A DNA stretch of 64,000 bases from Sphingomonas bacterium (lineage in GTDB: Bacteria > Pseudomonadota > Alphaproteobacteria > Sphingomonadales > Sphingomonadaceae): positions 1 through 64,000 of the forward strand of contig JASBRX010000023.1 of assembly GCA_030149245.1 (NCBI GenBank), given 5' to 3'. Numbering within the stretch: the stretch's first letter is position 1; each line of letters opens with the position of its first letter. The notes under the pieces were generated by a model, which was not told where the DNA came from, made no database searches, and saw nothing but the letters and a program-made list of their open reading frames with translations. Below are positions 1 to 10,903 of this stretch, piece after piece. The position numbers were made by a program, and so were the translations under genes.

Positions 1-65
1 GTCGCGCCATCGATCACGATCAGGCCGCCAGCATGGAGAAAAAGAAGCAGGAGGGATATTTCTGA
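1..65 (+). CDS. cysD: Sulfate adenylyltransferase subunit 2 (CysD), C-terminal end only
   Basis: Frame 3 reads ...[20 protein letters not shown], a CysD-like C-terminus; TGA overlaps the cysNC ATG; truncated by window start. Confidence 0.8.
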   Translation, partial: RAIDHDQAASMEKKKQEGYF

Positions 66-1993
66 TGTCGACATCCGCCAGCGAGTCTTCCTATCGCGCG
101 CACGACCTGATCGCCGCGGACATCGATGCCTACCTGGTGCAGCACCAGCACAAGTCACTGCTCCGCTTCATCACCTGTGGCTCGGTGGATGACGGCAAAT
201 CGACGCTGATCGGACGCCTGCTCTACGATTCGAAGATGATCTTCGAGGATCAGCTCGCCGCGCTCGAAGCCGATTCGAAGCGGGTGGGGACGCAAGGGGG
301 CGAGATCGACTTCGCGCTCCTCGTGGACGGCCTCGCCGCCGAGCGTGAGCAGGGGATCACGATCGACGTCGCCTATCGCTTTTTCGCGACGGAAAAGCGC
401 AAGTTCATCGTCGCCGACACGCCCGGGCATGAGCAATATACCCGCAACATGGTCACCGGCGCATCGACCGCCGACCTCGCCGTCATCCTGATCGACGCGC
501 GCAAGGGCGTGCTCACGCAGACGCGCCGGCACAGCTTCCTCGCGCATCTGATCGGCATTCGCCACATCGTGCTGGCGGTGAACAAGATGGATCTGGTCGG
601 GTACGATCAGGCAACCTTCGACGGCATCGTCGCCGACTATCGCGCCTTCGCCGAGAGCATCGGCATTGCCGAGTTCACCGCAATCCCGATTTCGGGGTTC
701 AAGGGCGACAACATCACCGGCCCCAGCGGCAATACCCCCTGGTACCGCGGTCCGGCGCTGATCGCGCATCTCGAAACCGTCCCGGTTGGTGACGAGGGCG
801 CGGCGCGCCCGTTCCGCATGCCGGTACAATGGGTCAACCGCCCCAATCTCGACTTCCGCGGGTTCGCCGGCACCATTGCCAGCGGATCGGTCAAGCCGGG
901 CGACGCGGTGCGCGTCCTCCCCTCGGGCCGCACCAGCACCGTGGCGCGAATCGTCACCTATGACGGCGATCTGGCCGAAGCTGGGCGCGACCAGTCGGTG
1001 ACGCTCACCCTGACCGACGAGGTCGATTGCTCGCGCGGCGACGTCATCGTCGCGGCGGACGCCCCGCCCGAGGTCGCCGACCAGTTTCAGGCGGCGATCG
1101 TGTGGATGGATCAGGAAGAGCTGCTCCCCGGCCGCGCCTATTGGCTCAAGCTCGGTACCCAGACGGTCAGCGCGACGGTCCAGCCGCCGCGCCACGTGAT
1201 CTGCGTCAACACCATGGCGGAGCTGAGCGCGAAGACGCTGAGCCTCAACGATATCGGCGTGGCGGAGGTCTATACCGACCGGCCCATCGTGTTCGAATCC
1301 TATGCCGACAACCACGATCTGGGCGGCTTCATCCTGATCGACAAGCTGACCAACGCGACCGTCGCGGCGGGCATGCTCAACTTCGCGCTGCGCCGCGCGC
1401 AGAATGTGCACTGGCAGGCGATCGAGATCACCCGTGAGGCCCATGCCGCGCAAAAGGGCCAGAAGGCGCGCCTGTTGTGGTTCACCGGCCTGTCGGGGTC
1501 GGGCAAATCGACCATCGCCAATCTGGTCGAAAAGAAACTGCACGCGCTGGGCAAGCACAGCTTCCTGCTCGATGGCGACAATGTCCGCCACGGCCTCAAC
1601 AAGGACCTGGGCTTCAGCGACGCCGACCGGATCGAGAATATCCGCCGCGTGGGAGAGGTCGCCAAGCTGATGTGCGACGCGGGGCTGATCGTCCTCACCG
1701 CCTTCATCTCGCCCTTCCGGGCGGAGCGGGAGATGGTGCGGCGAATGCTGCCCGAGGGCGAGTTCTTCGAGATTTTCGTCGATACCCCGCTGGAAGAGGC
1801 CGAGCGCCGTGACGTGAAGGGCCTCTACAAAAAGGCGCGGGCGGGTGAGATCGCCAATTTCACCGGCATCACCAGCCCTTATGAGGCGCCGATGAACCCC
1901 GAGATTCGCATCGATACGCAAAGCATGACCCCCGAGGCCGCCGCCGATCTGGTGGTCGAGCATATCCTTGGCATCTGGTCGCCCGTGCTGTGA
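65..1993 (+). CDS. cysN/cysC: Bifunctional sulfate adenylyltransferase subunit 1 / adenylylsulfate kinase (CysNC)
   Basis: GTPase motifs [33 protein letters not shown] plus C-terminal APS kinase [12 protein letters not shown]; follows cysD. Confidence 0.96.
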   Translation: MSTSASESSYRAHDLIAADIDAYLVQHQHKSLLRFITCGSVDDGKSTLIGRLLYDSKMIFEDQLAALEADSKRVGTQGGEIDFALLVDGLAAEREQGITIDVAYRFFATEKRKFIVADTPGHEQYTRNMVTGASTADLAVILIDARKGVLTQTRRHSFLAHLIGIRHIVLAVNKMDLVGYDQATFDGIVADYRAFAESIGIAEFTAIPISGFKGDNITGPSGNTPWYRGPALIAHLETVPVGDEGAARPFRMPVQWVNRPNLDFRGFAGTIASGSVKPGDAVRVLPSGRTSTVARIVTYDGDLAEAGRDQSVTLTLTDEVDCSRGDVIVAADAPPEVADQFQAAIVWMDQEELLPGRAYWLKLGTQTVSATVQPPRHVICVNTMAELSAKTLSLNDIGVAEVYTDRPIVFESYADNHDLGGFILIDKLTNATVAAGMLNFALRRAQNVHWQAIEITREAHAAQKGQKARLLWFTGLSGSGKSTIANLVEKKLHALGKHSFLLDGDNVRHGLNKDLGFSDADRIENIRRVGEVAKLMCDAGLIVLTAFISPFRAEREMVRRMLPEGEFFEIFVDTPLEEAERRDVKGLYKKARAGEIANFTGITSPYEAPMNPEIRIDTQSMTPEAAADLVVEHILGIWSPVL

Positions 1994-2724
1994 CGATGGT
2001 GAATGATGCAGTGCTGGCCCGTCAGGTCGCCGATGCCGCCGGAGCGCTGCTGCGCGCGATCCAGGACGATGGTGCCGATGGGGCGCGCGGGGATCGAGAG
2101 GCGAATGCGCTGATCCTCGACCTCCTCCGCGCCGCGCGGCCGGACGATCCGATCCTGTCGGAGGAGTCCGCCGACGATTCGGCGCGGCTGAGTTCGCGCC
2201 GCGTGTGGATCGTAGATCCGCTCGACGGGACGCGCGAGTTTGGCGAGGGGCGCGACGATTGGGCGGTGCATATCGGCCTGTCGATCGACGGTGTCGCCGC
2301 AGTGGGTGCGGTCGCTTTGCCCCGACGCGGGGTGACGCTGTGCACCGCGCAGCCGCCGGAACTTCCCCCCGCCGCCACGCCGCCGCGGATGCTGGTCAGC
2401 CGGACCCGGGCGACGCAGCTGTGTTCGAGCGTCGCCGAGGCGATCGGGGCGGAGCTGGTCGGGATGGGATCGGCAGGAGCCAAAGCGATGGCGGTGGTGC
2501 TGGGGGAGGCGGAAATCTACCTGCACTCGGGCGGGCAATATCAGTGGGACAATTGCGCCCCGGCTGCGGTCGCCGCCGCCGCCGGGCTGCATGTCTCGCG
2601 GATCGACGGGTCGCCGATCCGCTATAACGCAGCCGAACTGTCGCTCCCCGACCTGCTCATCTGCCGCCGCGAATGGGCCGAGCCGGTGCTGGAGCTGGTG
2701 GCGAAGAGCGGGGTTTGCGGGTGA
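1990..2724 (+). CDS. cysQ: 3'(2'),5'-bisphosphate nucleotidase CysQ (inositol monophosphatase family)
   Basis: ILSEES and [12 protein letters not shown] motifs; overlaps cysNC stop. Confidence 0.9.
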   Translation: MTMVNDAVLARQVADAAGALLRAIQDDGADGARGDREANALILDLLRAARPDDPILSEESADDSARLSSRRVWIVDPLDGTREFGEGRDDWAVHIGLSIDGVAAVGAVALPRRGVTLCTAQPPELPPAATPPRMLVSRTRATQLCSSVAEAIGAELVGMGSAGAKAMAVVLGEAEIYLHSGGQYQWDNCAPAAVAAAAGLHVSRIDGSPIRYNAAELSLPDLLICRREWAEPVLELVAKSGVCG

Positions 2725-2731
2725 AGCAATA

Positions 2732-2881
2732 ATCCTCCCCCGCCAGGGGGAGGTGTCGCCAAAGGCGACGGAGGGGGAGGGCGGCTGTGTCCTTGAGCCT
2801 CTTGCCCCCTACCTCCAGCCGGCGTGCTTCCGCCCCCTCCGTCACGCTGCGCGTGCCACCTCCCCCTTGCGGGGGAGGATA
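2732..2881. repeat. Intergenic REP-like inverted repeat (copy A)
   Basis: cctcccccgccagggggaggtgtcgccaaaggcgacggagggggagg ... ccccctccgtcacgctgcgcgtgccacctcccccttgcgggggagg; same architecture at 25209-25337 and 28561-28684. Confidence 0.85.
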
Positions 2882-2890
2882 GATTTTCGG

Positions 2891-3916
2891 TCAGCCCTTC
2901 TCCGCCGCGACATGCTCGCGGTACCAGCGGACGAACTCCGCCACGCCCTTCTCCACCGAGGTCGTCGGCACCCGGCCGGTCAGGGCGCGGAGCAAAGCGG
3001 GGGAGGCTTCGGTCGCGGGCACGTCGCCGGCCTGCATCGGCAGGAAGTTCTTCTTCGCGGTCATGCCCAGTGCCGCCTCGAGCGCCCCGATATAGTCCAT
3101 CAGCGGGGTCGGGGTGCCGCCGCCGATATTGACGACGCGGAACGGCGCGGCAGGCGACAGGCTGTCGTGCGGACCGGCCGGTTCGCTGCCCGGAACTGCC
3201 GACACCAGGTCGACGATCGAGCGGACGAGGTCGTCGACATAGGTGAAGTCGCGCGCCATCTCGCCGTTGTTGTACACGTCGATCGCCGCGCCGCGCAGCA
3301 TCGCGTCGGCGAATTTGAACAGCGCCATGTCGGGCCGGCCCCATGGCCCATAGACGGTGAAGAACCGGAAGAAGGTCGTCGGAATGCCGAACAGATGGGC
3401 ATAGCTGTGCCCCATCAGCTCGGTCGCGCCCTTGGTCGCGGCATAGAGGCTCATCGGCGTCTGGGTGCGCTGCAGCTCGTCGAACGGCATCGATGTGTTC
3501 GCGCCATAGACCGAGCTCGTCGAGGCAGCGAGGAAGTGGCGGACGGGATTGTGCCGCGCCAGCTCCATCAGGTTGAATGTGCCGACGATGTTGGTGCCGA
3601 CGTAATCGGCAGGATGATCAATGCTATAGCGCACCCCGGCCTGTGCGGCGAGGTGGATCACTGCATCGGGGGCGAAGCCCGTCCACGCATCGGTCAGCGC
3701 CGCACCATCTTCGATCGAGATGCGCGCCAGCTCGAAATTCTGGTGGTTCGACAGGATCGCGTTGCGGCGTTCCTTGAGCGACGGGTCGTAATAGGGGGTG
3801 AAATTGTCGACCCCCAGCACCTTTGCCCCCGACTGGAGCAACAGGCTGGAGGTATGGAAGCCGATGAAGCCCGCAGACCCGGTGACGAGGACGCGGCGAT
3901 TGGTCAGGTCGGTCAT
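2891..3916 (-). CDS. NAD-dependent epimerase, UDP-glucuronate 4-epimerase-like
   Basis: GSAGFIGFHTSSLLL Rossmann motif, SSVYG, YAATKGATELM; VYGPWGRPDMALFKF. Confidence 0.92.
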   Translation of the reverse strand: MTDLTNRRVLVTGSAGFIGFHTSSLLLQSGAKVLGVDNFTPYYDPSLKERRNAILSNHQNFELARISIEDGAALTDAWTGFAPDAVIHLAAQAGVRYSIDHPADYVGTNIVGTFNLMELARHNPVRHFLAASTSSVYGANTSMPFDELQRTQTPMSLYAATKGATELMGHSYAHLFGIPTTFFRFFTVYGPWGRPDMALFKFADAMLRGAAIDVYNNGEMARDFTYVDDLVRSIVDLVSAVPGSEPAGPHDSLSPAAPFRVVNIGGGTPTPLMDYIGALEAALGMTAKKNFLPMQAGDVPATEASPALLRALTGRVPTTSVEKGVAEFVRWYREHVAAEKG

Positions 3917-4014
3917 CGTGGTTCATTCCCCATTGGTTTGCGGCGCGCCTAACCCAAAGCCCGGCCTTGTTCTATGCCCCTGATCGGCTATTCGCTCGGT
4001 CAGGAGATTTGACC

Positions 4015-4884
4015 ATGACGATCAAGAAGCTGCGCAAGGCCGTGTTCCCGGTCGGGGGCCTCGGCACCCGCTTCCTCCCCGCGACCAAGGCGATGCCCAA
4101 GGAGATGCTGCCGGTCGTCGACCGCCCGCTGATCCAATATGCGGTGGATGAGGCGATCGAGGCGGGGATCGAGCAGATGATCTTCGTCACCGGCCGCGGC
4201 AAGGCCGCGATCGAGGACCATTTCGACATTGCGTACGAGCTGGAAGCCACGATGGCGGCACGCGGCAAGTCGCTCGAAATTCTCGAGGACACAAGGCTGA
4301 AGCCCGGTTCGATCGCCTATGTCCGCCAGCAAGAGCCGATGGGCCTTGGCCATGCGGTGTGGTGCGCGCGCGACATCGTCGGGGACGAACCGTTTGCGGT
4401 GCTGCTCGCCGACGATTTCATGGTTGGACAGCCCGGCTGCCTCAAGCAGATGGTCGACGCGTATAACAAGGTCGGCGGCAACCTGATCTGCGCACAGGAG
4501 GTGCCCGAATCGCAGACCGACAAATATGGCGTGATCACCCCGGGCACGCGCGACGGCACGCTGACCCAGGTCCACGGGCTGGTCGAAAAGCCCAAGCCGG
4601 GGACGGCGCCGTCGAACCTGGCGGTGATCGGCCGTTACATCCTTCAGCCCGAAGTGATGCGGGTGCTGGAGACGCAGGAGGCCGGTGCGGGCGGCGAGAT
4701 CCAGCTGACCGATGCGATGGCGCGGATGATCGGCGACCAGCCCTTCCACGGCGTGACGTTCCAGGGGACGCGCTACGATTGCGGCGACAAGGCGGGCTAT
4801 GCCCAGGCCAATCTCGCGCTGGCGCTGGAGCGTGAAGATATCGGTCCGGCGGTGCTGGAATTTGCGCGCGGGCTGATTCGGTAA
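4015..4884 (+). CDS. galU: UTP--glucose-1-phosphate uridylyltransferase GalU
   Basis: KAVFPVGGLGTRFLPATKAMPKEMLPVVDRPLIQYAV; start chosen at ATG 4015. Confidence 0.95.
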   Translation: MTIKKLRKAVFPVGGLGTRFLPATKAMPKEMLPVVDRPLIQYAVDEAIEAGIEQMIFVTGRGKAAIEDHFDIAYELEATMAARGKSLEILEDTRLKPGSIAYVRQQEPMGLGHAVWCARDIVGDEPFAVLLADDFMVGQPGCLKQMVDAYNKVGGNLICAQEVPESQTDKYGVITPGTRDGTLTQVHGLVEKPKPGTAPSNLAVIGRYILQPEVMRVLETQEAGAGGEIQLTDAMARMIGDQPFHGVTFQGTRYDCGDKAGYAQANLALALEREDIGPAVLEFARGLIR

Positions 4885-5141
4885 GCACGTTTTCAGTCGG
4901 GCGGCACCGTCCTAAGCCGACTATCGGTCGATGATTAGCATCGCCAATGCCTTGGGCTGCTGCGCGCTGTTGGCGCGACTGTCAGGATGCGCTGAACGGC
5001 AACGGGCGACACTTCGTGCCGAACGGATCGCCCTGTGTGCACACGATTCGGTATGTCGCAAATTGTAACAGCGGCTCCCGGGAATATCGCCGGGATCGAT
5101 CGCAACAACGATCGAACCTCAGCAATCAAAGACCGCAGAGC

Positions 5142-5172
5142 AAAAAAATGGCGACCCGAAGGCCGCCATTTT
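5142..5172 (-). terminator. Rho-independent terminator of the small minus-strand gene
   Basis: AAAATGGCG / CGCCATTTT stem; on minus strand it is followed by a run of T. Confidence 0.75.
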
Positions 5173-5194
5173 AAATCTCGTCCTGCAGACCAGC

Positions 5195-5431
5195 TTACGG
5201 GCTGGTCGGCTCATCGTCAGCGCTGGTCGCGGCATAGATGCCGAGGCCAACTGCAACGACCACGAACACGATCAGGAAGGGGAAACCACCATCCTGCAGG
5301 TTCGACTCACCCGCCGGGGTCGCAACGCGTGCTGCCTCAGCCTTCGAAACCGACGCCTGGGGCGCGGCCAGCGCCGGGGTCGTTGCAAGCGAGCAGGCCG
5401 CAACGGCCATCATCAACTTTGCCAACCGCAT
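5195..5431 (-). CDS. Small exported/membrane protein of unknown function
   Basis: MRLAKLMMAVAACSLATTPALAAP signal peptide plus C-terminal TM segment; SD gagggagca upstream; terminator at 3' end. Confidence 0.65.
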   Translation of the reverse strand: MRLAKLMMAVAACSLATTPALAAPQASVSKAEAARVATPAGESNLQDGGFPFLIVFVVVAVGLGIYAATSADDEPTSP

Positions 5432-5849
5432 AAATTGCTCCCTCTTCTTATTCTCACGCAGTGTTGTAGCGCGTGCCCTATGCCACAGCCAAAGGTTTAG
5501 CTCAACAGGGTAAAACACCCAAATCGAGCACCCCCGGTTACGGCTAGAACGCCATAGTCATTGTCCGGTTCCCATTCCATCGGGCGATTTCGCACCCGCC
5601 ACAATCAGAACCGAGCAACAGCCAAGACGGCCTTTGCACGGGAAGGATTAAGTTTTTGTGGCACTGACGTCAACTCGCTAGGCGTGGGACGCCATTATTC
5701 GTCTGAAATTGTGGCGATGAGGCAACGGTTTTTGCCGCAGCGCCGCATTATGCGCCGCTGACGCTGCGAATCGTACCGTCGTAACCGCTGTCGCCCGAAT
5801 CACGCGCTCCGGCTTTCGACGCGATCCGCGATGGGGCATAAGGCGCCGC

Positions 5850-6872
5850 ATGCGTTGCGGTGTCCGCCTGTTCCACCTCCTGCTGATCATGGTGTTCGCG
5901 GCATGGAGCGCACCGACTGGGGCACAGATTGCCGCCGATCCGGCGTTGTTTGAGGGATTCCGCGCCGCCGATATGCGGCTGGCCGAGGCCGGATACCGGC
6001 TGAGCACCGCCAACGCCGCATTGTGCGACCGGCTGGAGTCGGGGCATGGCATTCAGGTCCATACGCTCGACCAATATGCGCCGGGGCTGCGCCCGGCGGT
6101 GGCGGCGCATTTCCGCTTTGCCGGGCCGCTCGCGGTCGCGGGCGTGGTGGCGGGAAGCCCCGCCGATCGCGCCGGCGTGCGGGCCGACGATACGATCGTG
6201 CGCTTTGGCGACATTGCCGTCGCGCCGCAGACAGACGGGCCTCCCTCCACCCACCGGCTGGTTGCCTTTTGGAGTGCGGTAGCCGGGTTGCCCCCGACCG
6301 CGCCGATTCGCGTCGATCTGCTGCGCGCTAGCGTGCCGCTGACGGTCACGATACAGCCGGTCCCCGCTTGCCGCACGCGCTATGAACTGGCGATCACCGC
6401 CGCGCTCGAAGCCAGCGCCAATGGCGACATGGTGCGGATCAGCTCGGGCTATTATGACAGCTTCGACGGCGACCTGCCGGTGGTGGCGATCGCGCATGAG
6501 CTGGCGCACAATATCCTGCGGCACCGCGAGCGGCTGAAGGCGGTGGGCGCAGAGTTCGGTCTGCTGTCCGGCTTTGGCCGCAACATGGGCTTGTTCCGTC
6601 AGGTGGAGCTGCAGGCCGATACGCTCGCCGTCCATCTGCTCGCGCGCGCGGGCTATCCCGCCGATCTCGCCAGCCGGTTCCGCCGGCATCCGGTGGCCAA
6701 GGCGCGGTCGGGCATGTTCCAGTCGCCGTCACACCCGCATTGGCGCGACCGGCTCCGCGTCGCGCTGGCCGAAGAAGCGCGAATCGCTGCGAACGGTCCG
6801 GGCGCGCCGTTTGTGGCTGAGCGGGATTTGCCGCTGACGGGCGACTGGCGACCGCTGGTGCCTAAACCCTGA
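5850..6872 (+). CDS. M48-family metallopeptidase with PDZ-like domain
   Basis: Signal peptide, PDZ-like GSPADRAGVRADDTIV, zinc motif HELAHNILRH. Confidence 0.85.
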   Translation: MRCGVRLFHLLLIMVFAAWSAPTGAQIAADPALFEGFRAADMRLAEAGYRLSTANAALCDRLESGHGIQVHTLDQYAPGLRPAVAAHFRFAGPLAVAGVVAGSPADRAGVRADDTIVRFGDIAVAPQTDGPPSTHRLVAFWSAVAGLPPTAPIRVDLLRASVPLTVTIQPVPACRTRYELAITAALEASANGDMVRISSGYYDSFDGDLPVVAIAHELAHNILRHRERLKAVGAEFGLLSGFGRNMGLFRQVELQADTLAVHLLARAGYPADLASRFRRHPVAKARSGMFQSPSHPHWRDRLRVALAEEARIAANGPGAPFVAERDLPLTGDWRPLVPKP

Positions 6873-7749
6873 GCCAATCGCGAATCGCATCGGTCACCGG
6901 CTGTGGCTTCTCCCACGGCACGAAATGTCCGGCATCGACCTGCACGATCGACAAATCGGGGATCAGTGCATCCAGCCCCTCCAACTGGACCGGCAGCAAT
7001 GCGGTATCGCGCATCCCCCAGATCACCAGCACCGGCATGGCCAGCGGCGGGAAGGGGCCGTCGAGGAACACGGGCCGCTCGGGCGTCTCGTCCATCGCGG
7101 GGACGACGATTGCACTCGCGCGATACCAGTTGAGCATCGCGGTCATCGCGCCGGGCTGGCTCCACTCGTCAATATAGGCCTCGCGTTCGGGCGCGACCAA
7201 TGCGGGGTCGGTATGCTTGGCAAAGGTCGTGTCGAAAAACCGCTCGGCCCCCATCGCCGCGATTTGCGCGTCGAGCGCGGGGTTGCGGAACGCGCGGATA
7301 TATTGGCTCGCCGCGCGCTGCTCCATGTCGTCGAACAGCGACTTCTGGAAGACGAACGGGTGGGGGGCGTTGACGATGATCAGCTTCTCGACCCGGTCGG
7401 GATGCTGCAGTGCCGCCATCCACGCGATCGCCCCGCCCCAGTCATGCCCGACCAGCACGAAGCGCTCCTTGCCGAAATGCGTGGCGAGCGCGAGCAGGTC
7501 GCCGACCGGCTTGTCGGGGGTATAGTTTTCGACCCCTTCCGGCTTGGATGAGCGGGCAAAGCCGCGCTGATCCGGGGCGATGACGAAGTGTGACTTTGCC
7601 AGCTCCGGGATCTGGTGCCGCCAGGTGCGGTGCGATTCGGGGAAGCCGTGGAGCAGGATGATCGCAGGGGCTGCGGGATCGCCGGCCGTGGCGACGTCGA
7701 GTTCGACCCCGGTGGGGAGCGCGATGCGTTGCAGTTCGAACCCGGCCAT
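6862..7749 (-). CDS. Alpha/beta fold hydrolase (epoxide hydrolase-like)
   Basis: LLHGFPESHRTWRHQIPEL, GHDWGGAIAW, GHFVPWEKP; start set at MAGFELQR. Confidence 0.9.
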   Translation of the reverse strand: MAGFELQRIALPTGVELDVATAGDPAAPAIILLHGFPESHRTWRHQIPELAKSHFVIAPDQRGFARSSKPEGVENYTPDKPVGDLLALATHFGKERFVLVGHDWGGAIAWMAALQHPDRVEKLIIVNAPHPFVFQKSLFDDMEQRAASQYIRAFRNPALDAQIAAMGAERFFDTTFAKHTDPALVAPEREAYIDEWSQPGAMTAMLNWYRASAIVVPAMDETPERPVFLDGPFPPLAMPVLVIWGMRDTALLPVQLEGLDALIPDLSIVQVDAGHFVPWEKPQPVTDAIRDWLRV

Positions 7750-7807
7750 GTCCCTCTCCCTCATTTTCGAACCTAGGGTATGGAAGGCTGGCCGGGCTGG
7801 CAAGACT

Positions 7808-8713
7808 TCAGGGATAGCTGACCGTCTTCGGCACCTCCGGGATCGGAATGAATTCCTTGTCGTCGCCCGGCACCTTGGGGAACAGCCCGGCCTTCCAGTC
7901 TTCCTTCGCCTGATTGATCCGGTCGCGGTCGGACGAGACGAAGTTCCACCAGACATGGCGCGGCGTGGCGAAGGCGTCGCCGCCGCATAGCATCACCCGC
8001 CCGCCATCGCGCGAGGTCAACCGCGCGGCGATCCCGGGGCGGATGACGTAGAGCGTCTGCGGCTCAAGCTCGACGCCATCAAGGCTGGCCTGCCCCATCG
8101 CCAGATAGACCGCGCGCTCGTCGGCATCGGCATCGACCGGAACGCTTGCGGCGGGATCGAGCAGGATGTCGGCATAGATCGTCCCGGCATAGGTGGTGGT
8201 CGGCGCACTCTGACCCCACAGCGACCCCATGATGATCCGCGCCTTCGCCCCGCCGCTGTCGAGCACGGGAAGGTCGGCCTTGGCGACATGCTCGAACGCC
8301 GGGTCCATCTCCTCGAACCGCTCGGGCAGCGCGAGCCAGGTCTGGATGCCTGACAGTTCCGGCCCGGCCGCGCGCTCGGTGGCGGGGGAGCGCTCCGAAT
8401 GAACGATGCCATTGCCTGCGGTCATCAGATTGACGGCTCCCGGCTCGATCGTCGCGAAGGTGCCCAGGCTGTCGCGATGGTCGATCGCGCCGGCGAACAG
8501 ATAGGTGACGGTGGCCAGGTTGATGTGCGGGTGCGGGCGCACGTCGATGCCTGTCCCGACCTCCAGATGCGCTGGGCCCATCTGATCGAAGAAGATGAAG
8601 GGTCCCACCATGGTGCGCGGGCGCGAGGGCAGGGTGCGATGCACCTTGAACCCGCCCAGGTCGTGGCTGGTCGGGTGGATGGTGTGGATGAACAGGTCCT
8701 GCGTCATCAGCAT
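7808..8713 (-). CDS. Pirin family protein
   Basis: Pirin cupin motif RPHPHINLATVTYLFAGAIDHRDSLG...GNGIVHSERS. Confidence 0.93.
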   Translation of the reverse strand: MLMTQDLFIHTIHPTSHDLGGFKVHRTLPSRPRTMVGPFIFFDQMGPAHLEVGTGIDVRPHPHINLATVTYLFAGAIDHRDSLGTFATIEPGAVNLMTAGNGIVHSERSPATERAAGPELSGIQTWLALPERFEEMDPAFEHVAKADLPVLDSGGAKARIIMGSLWGQSAPTTTYAGTIYADILLDPAASVPVDADADERAVYLAMGQASLDGVELEPQTLYVIRPGIAARLTSRDGGRVMLCGGDAFATPRHVWWNFVSSDRDRINQAKEDWKAGLFPKVPGDDKEFIPIPEVPKTVSYP

Positions 8714-9150
8714 GTCTCCAGCAGCGCCAGCATCGCGCCGAGGTCTTCGGGGAAATAGGGTTCGTCATGCGCGGCGAGTTCGTCGCGCGTGAACCAGCGC
8801 CACTCGCGCATCACGCGCTGTTCGAGTTCGGTGTGTGCGCCGCAGTCGATGTCGGTCACCTCGGTAACGACGGCGAAATAGCGTTCGTCGGCGCTGACCG
8901 GGTCGCCCTCGATCGTGATGAACTCGACCTCGCGCCGCGCCACTTCCGGCCCGCAATCGAGGTCGAGGCCGGTTTCCTCACGCAGCTCGCGGCGGGCGGC
9001 CTCAGCATAGCTTTCGCCGGGGTCGAGCGCGCCGCCGGGTGTGCACCAAAAGGGCGGCCGATCGTCGGGGGTGAAGCGGAACAGCAGCACACGGCCCGCA
9101 CGGTCGGTCAGCAGGATGCGGGCGGCCGGGCGGGGCCGCTGCGCGCTCAC
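8707..9150 (-). CDS. NUDIX hydrolase
   Basis: Nudix box GGALDPGESYAEAARRELREETGLDL. Confidence 0.93.
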   Translation of the reverse strand: MSAQRPRPAARILLTDRAGRVLLFRFTPDDRPPFWCTPGGALDPGESYAEAARRELREETGLDLDCGPEVARREVEFITIEGDPVSADERYFAVVTEVTDIDCGAHTELEQRVMREWRWFTRDELAAHDEPYFPEDLGAMLALLETC

Positions 9151-9434
9151 ACCTCCCCCGGCGCGCTGGCCTTGATCGCCATCGCATGCACGCGTTCGGT
9201 CATCAGGTCGCCGAGCGCGCGGTTGACCAGCCGCTGGCGGTCGAGGCGGGACTTGCCCGCGAACGCCGCGCTTTCGATCACCACGGTGAAGTGCGATTCG
9301 CCGCTGCCATCGTCGCCGCTATGCCCGCGATGCTTGGCGCTGTCGTTGATCACGTCGAGCCGCGACGGGGCGAGCGCGGTGGTGAGACGGGCGGTGATTT
9401 CGGCGGCGACGGGGCCGGTAGCGGTGTCGGTCAT
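9147..9434 (-). CDS. BolA family protein
   Basis: ESHFTVVIESAAFAGKSRLDRQRLVNRAL..HAMAIKA; start at MTDTATG. Confidence 0.9.
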   Translation of the reverse strand: MTDTATGPVAAEITARLTTALAPSRLDVINDSAKHRGHSGDDGSGESHFTVVIESAAFAGKSRLDRQRLVNRALGDLMTERVHAMAIKASAPGEV

Positions 9435-9470
9435 CGCGCCTATATAGGCGGTTTTTTCCCCGGAGTCAGA

Positions 9471-10076
9471 GTGTCCCGCGAAGCCCCCAAAGATCGCCCC
9501 AAGGCCCGTTTCCATGGCCGCGTCGAGGCGCCGGGGCGGCTATGCGCGGAGCCGGGCTGCACCGAACCGGGCGAGTTTCGCGCCCCGGCCGGGCCGGGCG
9601 GGCGCAGCGGCGACGGGCCGGGAGCCTATCGCTGGCTGTGCCTCGACCATGTCCGCGCGTTCAACTCGCGCTACAATTTCTTCGCGGGAATGAGCCCGGA
9701 GGAAATCCACGCGGCGCAGCGCCCCTATGCTGGCTGGGAAGCCGAATCGCGCGCCTTCACTGCGACCGGTGGCGCGGACCGCCCGCCGCGCTGGGCTGAC
9801 TTTGCCGATCCGCTCGACGCGATCGGCGCCCGCTTCCGCGCTGCCCGCCCGCAAGAGCGCAAGGACGGCAAGCCGCTATCGGGCAAGGATCGGGAGGCAT
9901 TGAAGGCGCTCGACCTCGACCTCGACGCCGATCGCACCGCGCTACGCCGCCGCTATTCGGACCTGGTCCGGCGTTACCACCCCGACCGCAATGGCGGCGA
10001 CCGCAGCCACGAGGGCGCGCTGCAGAAGGTGATCGCGGCCTATCAACAGCTGAAAGGCTCGCCAGCTTTCGCGTGA
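9471..10076 (+). CDS. J-domain-containing protein (C-terminal J domain)
   Basis: C-terminal ALDLDLDADRTALRRRYSDLVRRYHPDRNGG with HPD motif; GTG start at 9471. Confidence 0.88.
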   Translation: MSREAPKDRPKARFHGRVEAPGRLCAEPGCTEPGEFRAPAGPGGRSGDGPGAYRWLCLDHVRAFNSRYNFFAGMSPEEIHAAQRPYAGWEAESRAFTATGGADRPPRWADFADPLDAIGARFRAARPQERKDGKPLSGKDREALKALDLDLDADRTALRRRYSDLVRRYHPDRNGGDRSHEGALQKVIAAYQQLKGSPAFA

Positions 10077-10080
10077 GGGC

Positions 10081-10902
10081 TTAGCTTCCGCAGCCGCCAC
10101 AGCCGCCGCCCCCACAACCGCTGCCGCCGCTATCGCTGCCGGAATCTCCGCCGCTGCCGCCGCCGTCCCCGCTCGCCGCGCGCAGCTTGTGGAAGGCGTC
10201 GAACTCCGATCCGGCCAGCACCGCAGTCCCGAACAAGGCGACCGCCATCGCGGTCTCGGCGGCCCGCGGCGCGCGGCGGATGCGGTCGGCATTCTTGCGC
10301 GCGGTGGTCAGCGCCTCGGTCCCGGCGCGCGTCAGGCGGGCAATCGTGGCGGCGCGGATCAGCGCGAGGAACGCGGTGACCACCAGCAGCGCGATCAGGA
10401 AGCCGACCGGGCGCTCGCGCGCCTCGCCGATCGCCAGCTTGGTCGCGCCGAACATCAGCAGCATCGCATAGGGTAGCAGCGCCCAATAGCGCAGGTTCGC
10501 GCGCTCGCTGCGGTCGAGCATCAGCCCTGCGCGCTCCAGATCGGTCTGGATGCGGCCCGCCTCGGGCCGCACCGCACGCTCGATCCGCGCCCAATCGAGC
10601 GGGGCGGTGAGTGCCAGCACGCCGGTCTCTGCGGCGCTGGCGGCGTTTCGGGAGAGGATATCGAACCGCCCCTTGTCGCCGACGACCAGTGCCTTGGCGG
10701 CCAGCAACCGCGCGGTCACGGTGTCGGCAAGCCGCGTGCTGCCGCCGGACAGATAGGCGAGCTGTTCGGGGTCGGTCACCGGGTGTCGCCGCCCCTCGGG
10801 CCGCATCCGTGCGGGAATGATGACGCCGAGCAGGATCACGATGAGCAACAGGGTGATGTAGAGCAGGAGAAAGGGACCACCAGTCCAGTCGAACGGGCCC
10901 AT
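10081..10902 (-). CDS. TIGR04222-like membrane protein with Gly/Cys-rich tail
   Basis: N-terminal TM, EQLAYLSGG, tail SGDGGGSGGDSGSDSGGSGCGGGGCGGCGS. Confidence 0.7.
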   Translation of the reverse strand: MGPFDWTGGPFLLLYITLLLIVILLGVIIPARMRPEGRRHPVTDPEQLAYLSGGSTRLADTVTARLLAAKALVVGDKGRFDILSRNAASAAETGVLALTAPLDWARIERAVRPEAGRIQTDLERAGLMLDRSERANLRYWALLPYAMLLMFGATKLAIGEARERPVGFLIALLVVTAFLALIRAATIARLTRAGTEALTTARKNADRIRRAPRAAETAMAVALFGTAVLAGSEFDAFHKLRAASGDGGGSGGDSGSDSGGSGCGGGGCGGCGS

Positions 10903-10903
10903 A

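Noticed and set aside
155-1963. 602-aa minus-strand ORF opposite cysNC
   Set aside because: Antisense shadow of a well-supported gene; no domain signature.
2591-3952. 453-aa plus-strand ORF over cysQ end and epimerase
   Set aside because: Crosses repeat A and is antisense to the epimerase; no homology signature.
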